Source: JAIBJN01 sp035461525 (lineage in GTDB: Bacteria; Actinomycetota; Thermoleophilia; Gaiellales; Gaiellaceae). Taken from it: DNA of 8,229 bases. Made by a program: the position numbers and the translations under genes. The stretch spans positions 1 to 8,229 of the forward strand of contig DATHVD010000062.1 in assembly GCA_035461525.1 (NCBI GenBank), given 5' to 3'. The number at the start of each line of letters is the position of its first letter. Position 1 is the stretch's first letter. The notes under the pieces were generated by a model. That model was not told the DNA's origin, searched no databases, and worked only from the letters and a program-made list of their open reading frames with translations. Below, piece after piece: positions 6,783 to 8,229 of this stretch.

Positions 6783-8042
6783 CTAGCGGGCCTGGCTGCC
6801 GTCCCCGACGATGCGGTACTGGCGCAGCCAGAGGTCGCGGTAGGAGACTGGGCCGCGCGGGCCGGGGACGCCGTCGACGTTGATGCCGGTCTCCGGGGCG
6901 CCGGTCAGCTCGAACCCGTCGGCGAAGCGCGTCGGCGCGTGCCAGAACGCGGCCGTGCCGCGGTACCCGTCAAGGAAGCGCTCGGCCGCGTCGCGGTCCT
7001 CCGTCGCGATCCCGGCGGCGAGGCCCGACGTCTCCTCGTTGGCGATCCTGAGCGCGTCCTCGAGCCCGTCGACGACGTCGACGGTCACGGTCGCCACCCG
7101 CTCGGAGTCGCTCGCCCATTCGTGCCCGACCGGGACGTCGAGGGGGAGCACCTCAGCATGTCCGGCCGCGCGCTCGGTGCCGCGCACCTCGAGGCCGCGG
7201 CGCTCGAAGACGGTCAGGAGGTCGGGGAGGATCGCCGCTGCTCCGCGGTCGACGAGGGCGAGGTTGAGCCGGTTGCAGACGCCGAGCCGGTCGAGGCTCG
7301 CGTCCACGACCCGGAGGGCGCGCTCGGGCGAGGCAGCCTCATGGACGTAGAGGACGCCGCCTCCCTCCGCGTGCGCGAGCGTCCGCACGCCCTTCTCCGC
7401 CGCGAGGCGCGCGAGCGCGGCCGTCGTCGGGCCGCTCCCGCGCAGGATCACGAGCGGGACGAGGCGCGGGAGGCCGACGAGTACGCGTGCGCCCTCGCGG
7501 TCGGCCGAGCGCACGAGCCCTACGGCGCCGGACGGGAGACCGTTGCGCTCGAGCGCCGGGCGCAGCACGCCGTCCACGAGGACGGTGACCGTGCGGAGCG
7601 CGGCTCCGCCGGTGCGCAGGACGGCGGCGTTCAGGCTCTTCAGGAGCTGCCCGGCGACGTCGAGGGCCACGTTGGGGCGGGCTTCGAAGTTCGCGCCGAC
7701 CGTTCCGATCGGGATCCGCCGCTCGCTCACCCGGAGCCCGTTCGGAAGCGACCAGGAGGCGATCTCGCGCTCGAGCGGCTCGAGCCCGGCCGTCGTCTCC
7801 GCCTGGGCGGCGAGCTTCTCCACCCGCTCGTCGTCGAGGCGGAGCCGATCGAGCGTGCCCTCGTCCAGCCGGCCGGCGGCCGCCTCGCAGTCGGCCGCGT
7901 TGGCGGCGAGGATCTCGGGCCTCCGCTCCCGCACGATCGCCGCGGCCTCGGTCAGGGCGGCGCCGACGGCGTCGTCCCGGAGGAGCGGCACGGCGCGGCC
8001 GGCCTCGAGGGCCTCCTGCTCGACGAGCTCCCGCAGCGACAC
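6783..8042 (-). CDS. proA: Gamma-glutamyl phosphate reductase (ProA), divergent
   Basis: 419 residues from the GTG at 8042, close to E. coli ProA (417). ProA uses NADPH to reduce gamma-glutamyl phosphate to glutamate-5-semialdehyde, the second step of proline synthesis. The aldehyde-dehydrogenase-like fold is shown by RPEILAANAADCEAA (41-55), GTVGANFEARPNVALDVAGQ (113-132), LLKSLNAAVLRTGG (133-146), the catalytic Cys in GVCNRLN (C256) and TRFADGFELT (371-380). Several usually invariant stretches differ: the Cys region lacks the common KTxRPxxCNxxE form, and the C-terminal EIGIST is ETGINV. The frame is open further upstream, with GTG at 8123 (preceded by GGAGGG 4 nt away) and at 8135. That would add an Arg-rich extension of 27-31 residues not expected in the family. 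I prefer 8042 because it aligns with the E. coli N terminus and has GGGAG 9 nt upstream. It is first in its operon. Confidence 0.9.
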   Translation of the reverse strand: MSLRELVEQEALEAGRAVPLLRDDAVGAALTEAAAIVRERRPEILAANAADCEAAAGRLDEGTLDRLRLDDERVEKLAAQAETTAGLEPLEREIASWSLPNGLRVSERRIPIGTVGANFEARPNVALDVAGQLLKSLNAAVLRTGGAALRTVTVLVDGVLRPALERNGLPSGAVGLVRSADREGARVLVGLPRLVPLVILRGSGPTTAALARLAAEKGVRTLAHAEGGGVLYVHEAASPERALRVVDASLDRLGVCNRLNLALVDRGAAAILPDLLTVFERRGLEVRGTERAAGHAEVLPLDVPVGHEWASDSERVATVTVDVVDGLEDALRIANEETSGLAAGIATEDRDAAERFLDGYRGTAAFWHAPTRFADGFELTGAPETGINVDGVPGPRGPVSYRDLWLRQYRIVGDGSQAR

Positions 8043-8044
8043 GG

Positions 8045-8065
8045 GCGCATTCTCCCGGAATGCGC
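8045..8065 (-). promoter_or_regulatory. Hairpin enclosing the proA ribosome binding site
   Basis: On the proA mRNA strand, GCGCAUUC and GAAUGCGC form a perfect 8-bp stem around the 5-nt loop CGGGA, ending 2 nt before the GTG at 8042. The ribosome site GGGAG lies in the loop and the first base of the stem. The fold could limit or tune ribosome access. If translation really starts at 8123, the hairpin is simply inside the coding sequence. Confidence 0.45.
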
Positions 8066-8151
8066 GGGACCGGGGCGGCCCGGCTCGCCGCAGAGAGCGC
8101 GCGGAATCGCGCCGATAGTCCACCGATCCCTCCACAGGCCCCAGGCCCCAT

Positions 8152-8209
8152 GCGGCCCGGGGCCGGCCGCGTCCCTTCGGCCCACTTCCGCCGGGAAGGC
8201 CGCCGGCGG
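8152..8209. repeat. GC-rich inverted repeats upstream of proA
   Basis: The leader side of proA holds two more inverted repeats. GCGGCC (8152-8157) pairs with GGCCGC (8165-8170), and CCGCCGG (8188-8194) pairs with CCGGCGG (8203-8209). The second overlaps a competing short stem, CTTCC/GGAAG (8185-8189/8194-8198), so two folds exclude each other. This could be a terminator of the gene beyond the edge, part of a structured proA leader, or chance at this GC content. Nothing else in 8043-8229 looks like a gene, and no clear promoter boxes were found. Confidence 0.3.
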
Positions 8210-8229
8210 TATTCCGACCGGGTCACTCG

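Noticed and set aside
1..8229. tRNA, rRNA, CRISPR repeats, transposase or phage genes
   Set aside because: None seen on either strand by reading. No regularly spaced direct repeats, no transposase-like product and no RNA gene signature.

Overview
The window is very GC-rich and almost fully coding. Arg/Ala/Gly-biased codon use, frequent GTG starts and tight gene packing suggest an actinobacterial chromosome. The gene style looks like the Thermoleophilia/Gaiellales lineage, but that placement is an inference from the style of the proteins, not a marker-gene result. No rRNA, tRNA, CRISPR array, insertion sequence or prophage gene is visible.

Layout: two convergent blocks meet near 3409-3421. 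The rightward block (1-3408) holds the 3' part of a small membrane protein gene, a three-helix membrane protein with a possible metalloprotease motif (HExxHxxGxxD), a VapBC-type toxin-antitoxin pair and a flavin amine oxidase. The antitoxin's inhibitory tail lies in a shifted frame, consistent with loss of one C in a C run. The toxin keeps all four PIN-domain acidic residues. The oxidase start codon overlaps the toxin stop codon (GTGA).

The leftward block (3422-8042, read right to left) is a compact proA-proB-yihY-like-fprA run with gaps of 9, 1 and 27 nt. ProA and ProB carry out the first two steps from glutamate to proline. The YihY/BrkB protein is an inner-membrane protein of unknown function. 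The last gene encodes an adrenodoxin-reductase-type ferredoxin-NADP+ reductase, which could be linked to proline synthesis through NADPH, though nothing in the sequence proves that. ProA is recognisable but diverges at several normally conserved positions. Its leader (8043-8229) carries several inverted repeats, one of which holds the likely ribosome binding site.

Most genes are housekeeping or widespread accessory types. The points most worth a second look are the broken antitoxin next to an intact toxin, the nested palindromes in front of that pair, the membrane-anchored metzincin-like protein, and the unusual ProA with its structured leader. I see no strong sign of a wholly new multi-gene system.
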